From the NCBI GenBank assembly GCA_041399205.1, contig JAWKTK010000029.1, forward strand, positions 44,902 through 108,901: a stretch of DNA of 64,000 nt, in the 5' to 3' direction. The notes under the pieces were generated by a model. It ran no database searches. It was not told the DNA's origin and saw only the letters and a list, made by a program, of their open reading frames with translations. Positions 18,795 to 27,769 of this stretch are shown here, in pieces; position 1 is the stretch's first letter; every line of letters starts with the position of its first letter. A program made the position numbers and the translations under genes. Origin of the DNA: JAGQOZ01 sp041399205. GTDB taxonomy: Bacteria > Planctomycetota > Planctomycetia > Pirellulales > Pirellulaceae.

Positions 18795-21367
18795 AGCTGA
18801 ACCGCTCGCTTTCTAAATCGTAGCCGGACAAATTCGGCAATGGTGTTCACAATGAAAGTCATGACCAGCAACGTCAACGCGGCGAGAAAGAGCGTGCGGA
18901 AATGCGTTGTGTCTCGAGGTGCTTCGGGCAGTTCCACCGCAATATTCGCCGAAAGCGTGCGAAAGCCGTTGAAGATATTCCACTCCATCACCGGTGTGTT
19001 GCCCGCGGCCATCAAGACAATCATGGTTTCGCCGACCGCTCGTCCCAAGCCAATCATCATGGCCGAAAACAAGCCGCTCATCGCCGTCGGTATGACTACT
19101 CGAACCGCCGTCTGCCATTGAGTTGCTCCGGCACCCAAAGAAGCGGATCGAAGATGCCGAGGTACCGTGGACAACGCGTCTTCGGAAATGGTATAGATGA
19201 TCGGGATGATGGCAAAGCCCATCACAAAGCCCACAACCATGGCGTTTCGCTGCACGTAGGTGTCCACGAAACTGCCTCGAGGATCCCAGCCGAGCTGACT
19301 CAGCGAATAAGAAACCGTCAGCGCCAAGACAACGGCCGCCAAACTGCCGATCAGAAACTTGACCAAGTTTAATGTCACAAATCGGCGGCGGCTCCAATTG
19401 GCGGACATCTGTATCCACAACGGATTAAACCAGCGAGTGATCGCTAGCGAAACGCACAGACCACACAACGGTAGCAACAAAAACATCCACGCGCCGGTGC
19501 CGCTGCCTTTTTGACCGTCCAACCATAAGACAATGTCGTCAGCAAACAGTTGCGATTCCACGACCGGTCCCAACAAGCTGGCCGCCCAAACGCCGACTGC
19601 CAACGCGACAAAGGCCATTGGAATGCGCCAGCCGGATATTCGCAGCAGCACACGATGCGGCAGCATTTGCCAGAAGAATGAAAACAGCAAGAACGCGAAC
19701 GGAATGGTAAAGAAAGCGCAAAGTGTTTCGGGCACCACGTCTTCGACCAGCGGAGCAATCACCAAGCCGCCCAAGAAACCCAACACCACGCTGGGCAAAC
19801 TGGCCATCGTCTCAATCAAAGACTTGACGGACGTTCTCCAGCGAGGGTTCAAAAATTCACTGGTATAGATTGCGGCTAATACGGCAATCGGAGCTCCAAA
19901 CAACATGGCGTACACGGTGGCTTTGATGGTCCCGAAAATCAACGGCCGCAGACTGAGCTTCATTTCCGCCTGCACTCCGCCAGAAGACGATTGCCAAATC
20001 AGATCGGGATGTTCGCGGCCTTCGTACCAGACGGGACGGAACAGGGCATTGAACGTCGCTTCCGGATAGGCAGGGTCAAATTCGGAAAGCCACGTCTGGT
20101 TCGAACCTACAGCGAACAGTCCATCGTCTTTGGGGCCAATCACCAAGTTTCGAACCGGTCCGTTGGAAAACGCTGTGGCTTGGGTCAACAGTTTCGCCGA
20201 AGTGACGTGGAACAAGCGAATGGAGCCGTCACCATAGCCGGCCGCCAGCATGCGACTGCGTTGCGATGTGCCCAGCGATGTCACGGCTGAATTGCCGGAC
20301 GGCAGGGAATGGATCGGCAACAACCACGCGCCGTCATCGGTTTCTGCGGCCGCATTGCGCACTCGGAACCAAGCTGTCAACTTGCCGCTACTGTCACCCA
20401 CGACGAGTGTTTCTCGGCCAATGATCGGCTTGACGGACGTCACCGAGGCACCGTCAGAATGGGCCACCAAATCGACGGATTCGATCAACGTCGGTTCGTT
20501 GGAAATATCAATCCGCTGCAGGGAACCGTCTTGGCAAATCACATGCAACTGGTCCGCTCGGCCAGAGAGCCAAGCTTGATTCGCATGCTTGTTGGGAACT
20601 GCGACGTTAGCGAGTTGACCGCTAAGTGTTTCCTTCCGAGTGATCACGTTTTTGCGCCGGCGCAGTTCGCCTGCCAGGACGTGGCCTTCCGTGGTGACAG
20701 CGGCCAACGTGATTTTGCGATCTTCAAACACGGCGTCCAGATGTTGAATGGAAGCTGCTTCGAATGGAATTTCATTCTCCAGATTCACGGCCAATGATTG
20801 CTTGCGAAGTTGTCCCTGGGGCGTCATTTCCGCGACGCCGTTTTCGAAGGCGACGACATCGCCGGGTGCCAAGTTTTGCAATTCGGACGAAGCGTGTTCG
20901 ATATCCAAGAACTGCGTTTCCACTTGGATGGTCCCCAAGCGAATCTTGCCGTCCGAACCAGCGATAGCGAACTCGGCTTGCGTGGGATCATTCGCACAAG
21001 CCGTTACGGAAACGCCTTCGTCCGTAATGCGGTCCGACCAGATGCGTTCGCCCGATTCAGGTCGAAAGGCTTGGATTTGGCCATTCGGAAAGATCCCGAA
21101 CGCCAGCACTTTGTATTCATCCATCCGGATCAGCAAAGGCTGATTGGTCGCGGGATCCAAGTCCGCCGAAGTGGACGAAGTCATCTGCGCCGAACGAAAC
21201 AGCGGAATGACCACCAGCAACAACAGCACAAACACTGCCGAAACACACGCGATAGTGCCGATGCCACCCACCGTAATCACCACCGAACTGACACGATCGG
21301 CCATACGCACCGACCAACTGGTTTGATGGCGAACTGATCTTCCGGTAAACGAACGCTTTTCAGTCAT
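18791..21367 (-). CDS. pstC: phosphate ABC transporter permease PstC with N-terminal beta-propeller-like extension
   Basis: 858 residues; standard PstC is ~320. N-terminal membrane helix (about residues 30-60), then a ~390-residue extracytoplasmic region with WD40/YVTN-like strands (KVLAFGIFPNGQIQAFRPES, FAIAGSDGKIRLG, LAAGYGDGSIRLFHVTSAKL). The permease proper begins about residue 470 (PLIFGTIKATVYAMLFGAPI) and has an EAA loop near residue 740 (SEDALSTVPRHLRSASLGAG). Long PstC proteins with an added N-terminal domain are known in several bacteria; here both permeases are extended. An attenuator-like hairpin separates it from pstS upstream. Confidence 0.92.
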   Translation of the reverse strand: MTEKRSFTGRSVRHQTSWSVRMADRVSSVVITVGGIGTIACVSAVFVLLLLVVIPLFRSAQMTSSTSADLDPATNQPLLIRMDEYKVLAFGIFPNGQIQAFRPESGERIWSDRITDEGVSVTACANDPTQAEFAIAGSDGKIRLGTIQVETQFLDIEHASSELQNLAPGDVVAFENGVAEMTPQGQLRKQSLAVNLENEIPFEAASIQHLDAVFEDRKITLAAVTTEGHVLAGELRRRKNVITRKETLSGQLANVAVPNKHANQAWLSGRADQLHVICQDGSLQRIDISNEPTLIESVDLVAHSDGASVTSVKPIIGRETLVVGDSSGKLTAWFRVRNAAAETDDGAWLLPIHSLPSGNSAVTSLGTSQRSRMLAAGYGDGSIRLFHVTSAKLLTQATAFSNGPVRNLVIGPKDDGLFAVGSNQTWLSEFDPAYPEATFNALFRPVWYEGREHPDLIWQSSSGGVQAEMKLSLRPLIFGTIKATVYAMLFGAPIAVLAAIYTSEFLNPRWRTSVKSLIETMASLPSVVLGFLGGLVIAPLVEDVVPETLCAFFTIPFAFLLFSFFWQMLPHRVLLRISGWRIPMAFVALAVGVWAASLLGPVVESQLFADDIVLWLDGQKGSGTGAWMFLLLPLCGLCVSLAITRWFNPLWIQMSANWSRRRFVTLNLVKFLIGSLAAVVLALTVSYSLSQLGWDPRGSFVDTYVQRNAMVVGFVMGFAIIPIIYTISEDALSTVPRHLRSASLGAGATQWQTAVRVVIPTAMSGLFSAMMIGLGRAVGETMIVLMAAGNTPVMEWNIFNGFRTLSANIAVELPEAPRDTTHFRTLFLAALTLLVMTFIVNTIAEFVRLRFRKRAVQL

Positions 21368-21421
21368 GAATTGCCTGGAAACCCGCTTCGACCACTTGGT
21401 CGTTGATTGTCAAAGTAGAAA

Positions 21422-21469
21422 GGGGACGCGAATTCGTCAAAGTGCGGCAGAACGAATGTGCGCGCCCCC
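21422..21469 (-). terminator. terminator or attenuator between pstS and pstC
   Basis: On the transcribed minus strand, GGGG-CGCG-ATTCGT (21469-21452) pairs with ACGAAT-CGCG-CCCC (21437-21422) with small bulges, followed by TTTCTACTTT. It lies just after the pstS stop and before pstC, as expected if pstS is made in excess over the membrane components. Confidence 0.65.
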
Positions 21470-21494
21470 TTAGGCGATTCTCAAATAACAAGCT

Positions 21495-22475
21495 CTACTT
21501 GGCAGCCGTGGCACTGACTTCAATGCCAACTTGCTTCAGCATTTCGACGGCCACATCGGCGCTGACCGGAAAGTAGCCGTCTTTCACTACATCTTCTTGG
21601 CCCTGTTTGCTGAAGATGTACTTGATGAATTCGCGACGTAGCGGATCTAGTTGCGAACCTGGTTTGTAGTTGACGGTCAGCAGCAAGGGACGAGCTAACG
21701 GGTAGTCGCCCGAATAAGCGTTTTCGGGAACAGCTTCCGCAAATGCTTCGCCATCTTCAATCGCCAACGGGACTGCTCGTACACCAGCCGTCTTGTAACC
21801 AATCCCGCTGTAGCCAATACCAAATCGATCCGAAGTGACACCTTGCACTACGGCTGAACTTCCGGGCTGTTCCTTGACGGCATCTTTGTAATCACCGTCG
21901 TCCAGCACCACTTCTTTGAAATAGCCGTACGTTCCAGATGCGCTGTTACGACCGTACAAGCTGATAGGCGAATTCGCCCAAGCGCCGGTCAATCCCAGCT
22001 GACCCCAAGTGCGGAGTTCGTCCAAGCCTCGTTTCCTTGTGCTGGAAAAAATCGCGTCCGCTTGAGCTAATGTCAGGCCTTTCAGCGGATTGTCTTTGTT
22101 CACATACACCGCCAACATGTCGATGCTGGTGCTTAGCTGAATGGGCTTGTAGCCAAACTTGGCTTCAAACTTGTCGTTTTCTGATGGCTTTGCCGCTCGG
22201 CTCATTGGCCCAAAGTTGGACGTACCTTCGATCAAAGCGGGCACGGCGGTGGATGACCCCTTGCCTTCAATTTCAATCTTGACGTTCGGATAAAACTTCA
22301 AGAAACCTTCGGACCACAGCGTCATCATGTTGTTCATGGTGTCCGAACCAACGCTTTTAATGGTTCCGGAAACGGGAGCACCTGCCTTGTATTCGGGCAA
22401 AGCGGGATCGACGTCTACGGCAAACGCACTGGTCGAAAATACCAACGCACAAATTCCAAACAACCACTTTTTCAT
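21495..22475 (-). CDS. pstS: periplasmic phosphate-binding protein
   Basis: Captures phosphate for PstABC. 326 residues from the ATG at 22475 (AGGAG ten bases upstream; a GTG two codons earlier is an alternative). Signal peptide MKKWLFGICALVFSTSAFA cleaved before VDVDP. Phosphate-contact motifs of the family are visible: GSDTM (about residue 45), GKGSSTAVPALIEG, ranges around SRAAKPSE, and GRNSASGTYGYF. First gene of the pstSCAB cluster and divergent from phoU. Candidate Pho-box repeats lie about 110-145 bases upstream. Confidence 0.96.
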   Translation of the reverse strand: MKKWLFGICALVFSTSAFAVDVDPALPEYKAGAPVSGTIKSVGSDTMNNMMTLWSEGFLKFYPNVKIEIEGKGSSTAVPALIEGTSNFGPMSRAAKPSENDKFEAKFGYKPIQLSTSIDMLAVYVNKDNPLKGLTLAQADAIFSSTRKRGLDELRTWGQLGLTGAWANSPISLYGRNSASGTYGYFKEVVLDDGDYKDAVKEQPGSSAVVQGVTSDRFGIGYSGIGYKTAGVRAVPLAIEDGEAFAEAVPENAYSGDYPLARPLLLTVNYKPGSQLDPLRREFIKYIFSKQGQEDVVKDGYFPVSADVAVEMLKQVGIEVSATAAK

Positions 22476-22583
22476 CTTCACTTGTCTCCTGTCCTACCTG
22501 GGAATATTCGGCGACTTGCGGATGGAATGCGAATACGCCAAATGCAAACGATTTGTCATCAGACTCAGTAGAACGGCAGACTG

Positions 22584-22620
22584 TGAAGAATACATGAACC
22601 GAGTTTGAAGCTGTTATGAA
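22584..22620 (-). promoter_or_regulatory. candidate Pho box: four direct repeats at 11-bp spacing
   Basis: In the pstS direction the tetranucleotide TTCA occurs at 22620-22617, 22609-22606, 22598-22595 and 22587-22584, exactly every 11 bases, within TTCATAACAGC, TTCAAACTCGG, TTCATGTATTC and TTCACAGTC. PhoB/PhoP-family regulators bind direct repeats with an 11-bp period. The site is in the pstS-phoU divergent region, and a PhoB-type regulator gene lies next to it. No perfect match to the E. coli consensus is claimed. Confidence 0.6.
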
Positions 22621-22753
22621 TTTCAGGAATTGCGTCTCGATTTGACTTGTTCCGTTGGCACAGGCACTTACGATGTGCGTTATTCGTGGCGAGCTTGATA
22701 GCACGACGCATCGCCCTGTACTGAATCATGTGATCCCTGGCGAGTAAAATCCG

Positions 22754-23446
22754 ATGTCGAAGCATTTAGAGCGAGATATCGAGTTGCTGGAACAGAGTCT
22801 TCTTTCGTTGTCGGCGATTGTCGAAGAGATGATTGCTAAGGCCTGGAAGTCGGTTGTTCAGAATGACAAACAGTTGGCACAAGAGGTTGTCAACAAAGAT
22901 GCGTGTGTGGACGATCGAGAGGTTCGCATCGAAGAAGACTGTCTCAAGATTTTGGCGCTGCATCAGCCCGTAGCCATTGACCTGCGGCGCACCGCCACCA
23001 TCCTGAAGGTCAATAACGATTTGGAACGCATTGCTGACTTGGCCGTGAACGTGGCGGAACGAGGCAACCGTTTGGCGTCGGCCACGTTTCAAATGCCACC
23101 TGTCATCAACACCATGGCGGAGTTGGCAATCAAGATTGTTCGAGACTGCTTGAATGCGTTTGTCGCGATGGATGTGGATAGTGCCAATCAGGTTTGTCTG
23201 GCCGACGACGAAATCGATCGCTGTCATGCCGAAGCCGTGTCGGCTTTGTACTTGCTGATGAAGCAAGACGCCGAACTGATTGCTCCTGCCATCCACGCTT
23301 TGGCCGTTGCGAGGCACTTGGAACGAATCGGCGATCATGCCACCAACATTGCCGAAGACGTCATCTACATGGTGCAAGGCGATATCGCCAGGCATAAACA
23401 CAAATCCAAAGATGGGAATATGCTCAAAGACATTGACGAAGCATAG
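22754..23446 (+). CDS. phoU: phosphate signalling protein PhoU
   Basis: Negative modulator of the Pho response and of Pst activity; cytoplasmic, two three-helix bundles. 230 residues, normal length. Conserved metal-binding style motifs appear in both halves: DDREVRIEEDCLKILALHQP with DLRRTATILKVNNDLERIAD (about residues 55-100), and RHLERIGDHATNIAEDVIYM (about residues 190-210). The start at 22754 (MSKHLERDIELLEQSLLSL) matches the family. It is divergent from pstS and 76 bases upstream of the PhoB-type gene, suggesting a phoU-phoB transcript. Confidence 0.96.
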   Translation: MSKHLERDIELLEQSLLSLSAIVEEMIAKAWKSVVQNDKQLAQEVVNKDACVDDREVRIEEDCLKILALHQPVAIDLRRTATILKVNNDLERIADLAVNVAERGNRLASATFQMPPVINTMAELAIKIVRDCLNAFVAMDVDSANQVCLADDEIDRCHAEAVSALYLLMKQDAELIAPAIHALAVARHLERIGDHATNIAEDVIYMVQGDIARHKHKSKDGNMLKDIDEA

Positions 23447-23522
23447 CCGCTCTCGCCTCCGATGTTCCACGTTGTTCGTACATTCGTGTCTGTTGTTCGA
23501 AGAAACTCCGATACTGCCCATC

Positions 23523-24218
23523 ATGCCCAAGAAAAAGATCTTGATTGTCGAAGATGACGCTGCGTTGTCCGACATCTTGCGCTACAACTTCGAACATTCC
23601 GGGTTTGATGTGGTGGTCGCCGCGGACGGCCGAGAAGCGTTGCGACAATCCCATGTAGTGACGCCGGACGTGGTTATTCTGGACATCATGCTGCCGGAAC
23701 TGGACGGCCTGGAAGTCTGTCGTCGACTACGATCCAGCACGGGAACTCGAGACGTTTTGATTGTGATGCTGACCGCTAAGGCAGAAGAGCTGGACCAGCT
23801 GGTCGGTTTCAGTGTGGGCGCGGATGACTACGTGACCAAGCCCTTTAGCGTCAAAGTGCTGTTGCAACGAATTAAGGCGTTACTACGCCGACAAGAAACG
23901 CAGTCAGATGATCGAGAAGTCATTGTCAATCAAGGCATTGTGATGGATCGCAAGCGACATCAAGTCAAGGCAGGTGACGAGGTCTTGGCACTCACCAAAA
24001 GTGAATTCGCATTACTGGAAACCCTGGTCCGAAATCCCGGCCGCGCGTACACTCGTTCCGAACTCATCGACGCCGCGCTAGGTGACGACGCGATTGTGTT
24101 GGAACGAACCATCGACGTGCATGTTCGAGCACTCCGTAAGAAGCTTGGCCCCTTTGCCGAATTGGTTGAAACGGTTCGCGGTGTCGGCTATCGCTTCCGC
24201 GATCCTAGATCCTGCTAA
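23523..24218 (+). CDS. phoB: PhoB-type response regulator
   Basis: Phosphate-responsive transcription factor candidate, 231 residues. Receiver complete: acidic pair VEDD (about residue 10), phospho-acceptor Asp in VILDIMLPELDG (about residue 54), Thr in MLTAK, Lys in TKPFS. Winged helix complete: ALTKSEFALLETLVRNPGRA, LERTIDVHVRALRKKLG, ETVRGVGYRF. The ATG at 23523 is chosen because the receiver begins at the fourth residue; longer in-frame starts read through non-coding sequence. A partner PhoR-type kinase is not adjacent. The Pho role is inferred from the phoU/pstS neighbourhood. Confidence 0.88.
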   Translation: MPKKKILIVEDDAALSDILRYNFEHSGFDVVVAADGREALRQSHVVTPDVVILDIMLPELDGLEVCRRLRSSTGTRDVLIVMLTAKAEELDQLVGFSVGADDYVTKPFSVKVLLQRIKALLRRQETQSDDREVIVNQGIVMDRKRHQVKAGDEVLALTKSEFALLETLVRNPGRAYTRSELIDAALGDDAIVLERTIDVHVRALRKKLGPFAELVETVRGVGYRFRDPRSC

Positions 24219-24294
24219 AGTGCCTTTTGCGTTGCCAAGTCTGTACGTGGACGCATATCCAATAAGTCAGCGTAGTTGGGCAGCGCTATGATTG

Positions 24295-24363
24295 GTTCGT
24301 AGTCTCGCCTTGAGGCGGAATTGGTTCTACAGGAGATTGCCGCCTCAAGGCGGGACTACAAAC
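24295..24363. repeat. REP-like inverted pair
   Basis: Two oppositely oriented copies of a ~26-bp element, GTTCGTAGTC...CGCCTTGAGGCGG at 24295-24320 and CCGCCTCAAGGCGGGACTAC at 24339-24358 with flanks. Each copy contains its own palindrome (CGCCTTGAGGCG or CCGCCTCAAGGCGG). Paired, they could form one long hairpin 3' of the PhoB-type gene and serve as a transcript end. Confidence 0.75.
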
Positions 24364-24610
24364 GACGCGCAGATGCATTGAATGTGAAGATCCTGTTAAC
24401 CGGACAGCAAGATTAGGTGATTGCGAGACTGCTGCAATCAGGGCAAACTGCACAGCGAAAAAGTGGATGGTCTTATTCAGTGAATTTTGGCCACTCTGCT
24501 CTGGAATCTGCGGACGAGGGAACCGAGGATGTAGCGTGAGTAGGTTGCTGGCCACGAAGGCGAAGTCGGCCCAGCACCATCGAAGTGCAGAATTATAAGG
24601 CAGCAGGTTT

Positions 24611-24838
24611 ATGGTTCCGAAAGAATATCAAGACAAATTCGTGGACGCGGACGAATACTTCCGTCTAGCCGTTTCGACTCGGCGACTGGTTCGCTCCGAC
24701 GATCACCAGCGAGATCTCGTCGGTTTGGCCGACCCCGACGCCGGCACTCGCTTTGTCATTCATCGTCAACATCTGCCCGTTTCGTTGCCCTCGATATTGG
24801 ACGCCGATCAACCGACCAAGTCGACGTCTGCCAATTGA
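24611..24838 (+). CDS. doubtful small hypothetical protein (75 aa)
   Basis: Open frame MVPKEYQDKFVDADEYFRLA... of 75 residues, with GCAGG seven bases before the ATG. Composition (acidic, with Arg/Asp-rich helices and no low-complexity sequence) is compatible with a real small protein or the remnant of a longer one. It lies in a repeat-bearing spacer and shows no recognisable motif. Confidence 0.3.
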   Translation: MVPKEYQDKFVDADEYFRLAVSTRRLVRSDDHQRDLVGLADPDAGTRFVIHRQHLPVSLPSILDADQPTKSTSAN

Positions 24839-24981
24839 CCGTGGGACGGCGGTTGTCTTTCCGCTGACAAAAGCCCGACTCTGCAATCCGTCCGCCTCAA
24901 ATGCCATATTGTTGGTACGCCACAAGTCTTTCCTTGCAAGAAAGTGTTGGTTGGTGTTGGTTGGTGCCAGCCACAGTCCTT

Positions 24982-25007
24982 TTCCGCCTCAAGGCGGTGC
25001 TACAAAC
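24982..25007. repeat. REP-like palindrome, single copy
   Basis: TTCCGCCTCAAGGCGGTGCT followed by ACAAAC; same element as at 24337-24363, with TG replacing GA in the arm. It contains the palindrome CCGCCTCAAGGCGG. Confidence 0.7.
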
Positions 25008-25186
25008 GGAATAGATCATCATAGATCATGGCGAGGACAAGCCGAGACGTGAAATTCGCCACACGGAGTCTCGTTTTTGCGTGTAAGTGACGTGCGGCGG
25101 TCCGAATGGCGTTCGTTCGCACCCAGATTCATGCTATAAAGTCGGTCCTCCGTTCGAACGCCTCGCTTGCTTCAAAGGACCCGTCC

Positions 25187-27328
25187 ATGCAGCTATTGGA
25201 TTATCTGGTGATCTTGGGTTATTTCGTCATGATGGCCGGCATCGGCTTCTGGTCGATGCGCAAGATTAAAGTCCAAGAAGATTTTTTTATGGGCGGTCGA
25301 TCGTTTGGCAAGATCATGCAGACGTTTGCGGCGTTTGGCGCCGGCACCGGTTCCAGCGACCCCGTGAATACGGCTCGAACTACCTACACCAGCGGCGTCA
25401 GCGGCATGTGGAGCGTGATGACGTGGCTGTTTGTGACGCCCATTTATTGGTTCAGTGGCCTGTGGTATCGAAGAATGCGACACACCACGTTGGCCGACTG
25501 GTTTGTGGAACGTTACGAATCCAAACTTCTGGGCGCTGCCTTCGCGGTCTTCGGCGTGGTCTATTACATCTTGTACGGTTCTATGTTGTTTTCTGCCATT
25601 GGCAAAGTGACCGCGCCGATTCTGGAATTTGACGCGGTGACGATTTCGGGACGCACCGTTGGTATTGAATACATTTTGGTACCGGTGATTGGCGTGATGG
25701 TGTTGGTCTATGGGATTGCGGGTGGTTTGCGAGCGGCGTATTACACCGATCTGGTGCAAGGGCTGTGCATTATTCTGCTGTCTATTGTGTTGATTCCGTA
25801 CGGCTTGACGGCGCTGGTCGAAAAGTTTGGCGATCCGACTACCGACAGCATGACCGACGGGTTTCGGATCATTCATCAACAGCTGCCGCCCGAACATTTT
25901 TCGCTGATCGGGTCGACCGGCTCCAGCGAATTTCCGCTCTATCGCATTGCCGCCGTCGTCGTGATTCTGGCCGTGGGTGCCGTGGTGATGCCGCACATGA
26001 TTGTGACTGGCGGCGGTTCGGCCAAGACGGAGCTGAACGCTCGAGTGGGCGTGGTGGTTGGCAACTTCCTGAAACGGTTCTGCACGGTTGGCTGGGTGCT
26101 GACCGCGCTGATTGCGCTGGCGTTGTATTCGGACAGTCCAGAATTGGCCGCCGATCCTGATAAGACGTGGGGCGTGGCTTCGCGAGAATTACTCGGGCCA
26201 GGCCTGACCGGTTTGATGGTGGCGTGCCTGCTGGCGGCGCTGATGAGCAGCGTCGATGCGTACATGATTGTCTGTTCCGCGTTGGTGGTGCGAAACATCT
26301 ACGTGCAATTTATTCGGCCCGATGCAAGCGAACAACAATGTTTGCGAATTGGCCGCTGGGCTGGCATCATTGTCGTGGTGGGTGCCGTTTTGGTGTCACT
26401 GTATTTCATGGACGTGTTCAAGCAACTGGAAATCACCTGGGTGTTTCCCATTCTATTTGCAGCCATCTTTTGGATTGGCATGTTTTGGCGTCGAGCGACC
26501 ACGTGGGCCGCCTGGGGCACGCTGTTGTTTACCTTCAGCGTCTTCTTTGTTTCGCCTGCGGTGTTGCCCAATGTCAGCGGCATGCGGAGTCGGTTTGTCG
26601 AAACGAATCCGCAGATCAAAACGGTAACTGTTCGCAAAGCGTCGCCCAGCGATGTTGCTCAACGACACGCGCGCATTTTGGCATGGCAGCAAAATCCACA
26701 AGGTGAATCGCCGACCGAATTACAATTGGGCGATCCCGTGGAAGATGTTTCCGTCACCGGTGGCAGTAGCATTTATTGGAGCGGCGGAGTGGTCGCAGTG
26801 GATGACTCGAGCAATCCATTACCCAACGTAAAACCGATTGCGGAAGCGAATCCATTTTTCGAAAACGAAACAACGCAAAAATATCGCATGCACTTTCCCG
26901 AAGGGACTCGGCTTGCAGGCGTCGGCAATCTCAAGTGGTATTACTTGGCGTACGGCTTTGCGGATCTGCAGTCGCTTTCCACGCCGGTGTTGAACACATT
27001 AGATTTGCCACTGCAGATTGTGGTGCCGTTTTTGGTGATGATGGGGCTAAGTCTGGTGACTCCTCGGAATCGAACCGAAACGCTAGACCGATATTATGCC
27101 AAGATGAAGACGCCGGTGATTCCTTCGCACGAAGAGGACGAAGCCGCGTTGCGAGATTCATTGCTTCGTAAAGATGAATTAGAGCAACGGAAGATGTTCC
27201 CCGGTTCGGACTGGGAATTTCAAAAGCCGACGACGCAAGATGTAGTGGGTTTTGTGTGTTCCTTGGCCGGTTGCTTCCTGGTCATTGCTTTGGCTGTCTG
27301 GATGGCGTCCCTGGGGACGGGCGAATGA
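25187..27328 (+). CDS. sodium:solute symporter (SSS family) with C-terminal extramembrane insert
   Basis: Na+-coupled uptake of an organic solute; substrate unknown. 713 residues from the ATG at 25187 (MQLLDYLVILGYFVMMAGIG), preceded by AAAGGAC at good spacing; a longer in-frame ATG at 25106 adds a non-membrane segment. The SSS features are present: an early D/Y helix, GGRSFGKIMQTFAAFGAGTG near residue 35, a long series of membrane helices, and the LLAALMSSVDAYM signature near residue 345. A ~140-residue hydrophilic insert (about residues 470-590, SRFVETNPQIKTVTVRKASP onward) separates it from two terminal helices. The usual SSS length is 500-550, so the insert is unusual. No adjacent catabolic genes hint at the substrate. 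Confidence 0.88.
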   Translation: MQLLDYLVILGYFVMMAGIGFWSMRKIKVQEDFFMGGRSFGKIMQTFAAFGAGTGSSDPVNTARTTYTSGVSGMWSVMTWLFVTPIYWFSGLWYRRMRHTTLADWFVERYESKLLGAAFAVFGVVYYILYGSMLFSAIGKVTAPILEFDAVTISGRTVGIEYILVPVIGVMVLVYGIAGGLRAAYYTDLVQGLCIILLSIVLIPYGLTALVEKFGDPTTDSMTDGFRIIHQQLPPEHFSLIGSTGSSEFPLYRIAAVVVILAVGAVVMPHMIVTGGGSAKTELNARVGVVVGNFLKRFCTVGWVLTALIALALYSDSPELAADPDKTWGVASRELLGPGLTGLMVACLLAALMSSVDAYMIVCSALVVRNIYVQFIRPDASEQQCLRIGRWAGIIVVVGAVLVSLYFMDVFKQLEITWVFPILFAAIFWIGMFWRRATTWAAWGTLLFTFSVFFVSPAVLPNVSGMRSRFVETNPQIKTVTVRKASPSDVAQRHARILAWQQNPQGESPTELQLGDPVEDVSVTGGSSIYWSGGVVAVDDSSNPLPNVKPIAEANPFFENETTQKYRMHFPEGTRLAGVGNLKWYYLAYGFADLQSLSTPVLNTLDLPLQIVVPFLVMMGLSLVTPRNRTETLDRYYAKMKTPVIPSHEEDEAALRDSLLRKDELEQRKMFPGSDWEFQKPTTQDVVGFVCSLAGCFLVIALAVWMASLGTGE

Positions 27329-27769
27329 TGGCGAATCGAAAGTTTCGGGGCGGCTGTCACATCTGTTCGCCCCATAGCCGAAAAACAAATTGCTGGGGGT
27401 GTGTAACTGTTCTAAAGTGCCAATTTTCTCTGTTTTTCCTAGTTCGATACCCACTCATCTGCCATGCCTGTCCTGCGACGTCCCGCTGCGACATCCCGCC
27501 ATCGTCCTAGAATTTCTACGAAAAGGAAGGTAAGCCAACTGGCCCGAATGCGCCATTTCTTGCTTGCCCAGGTCGATCAAACGGAGGGTTATCGGGCATA
27601 CTAAGAATCGGCGGATTGCCCGCAAGTTATTTCGCTCGATGACGGACATGCTATTCGAATGGAGGCCAAATCTTCACAATTTTGACGATCTTCGTTTTGG
27701 TAGTTCGTTTCAGTCGCTATGATGTAGCGACTGATCCCGCCGAAGAAGCCAATTTGCTGGATATCTCGC
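27329..27769. other. ~440-bp intergenic region
   Basis: No supported gene on either strand. GGGGCG (27348) and CGCCCC (27371) could form a weak hairpin after the symporter gene. A perfect 9-bp inverted repeat sits close to the next gene (separate entry). Confidence 0.5.
27711..27733. promoter_or_regulatory. perfect inverted repeat upstream of the response regulator gene
   Basis: CAGTCGCTA (27711-27719), spacer TGATG, TAGCGACTG (27725-27733). A 9-5-9 perfect dyad ending 36 bases before the start codon at 27770, in the position of an operator or 5'-UTR hairpin. The binding protein is unknown; autoregulation is one possibility. Confidence 0.45.

Larger units (their letters stand above)
24219..25186. 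other. ~970-bp intergenic region with REP-like elements
   Basis: Holds three copies of a dispersed palindromic element (24295-24320, 24337-24363, 24982-25007), a doubtful small open frame (24611-24838) and a short direct duplication of GTGTTGGTTG near 24946. No RNA gene is apparent. The sequence looks like accumulated repeat-associated spacer between the phosphate genes and the symporter gene. Confidence 0.6.

Noticed and set aside
22766..23575. 269-codon minus-strand open frame opposite phoU
   Set aside because: phoU on the plus strand is unmistakable; this is its antisense shadow.
25193..25996. 267-codon minus-strand open frame opposite the symporter gene
   Set aside because: His/Asn/Arg-rich antisense translation over a clear membrane-protein gene.
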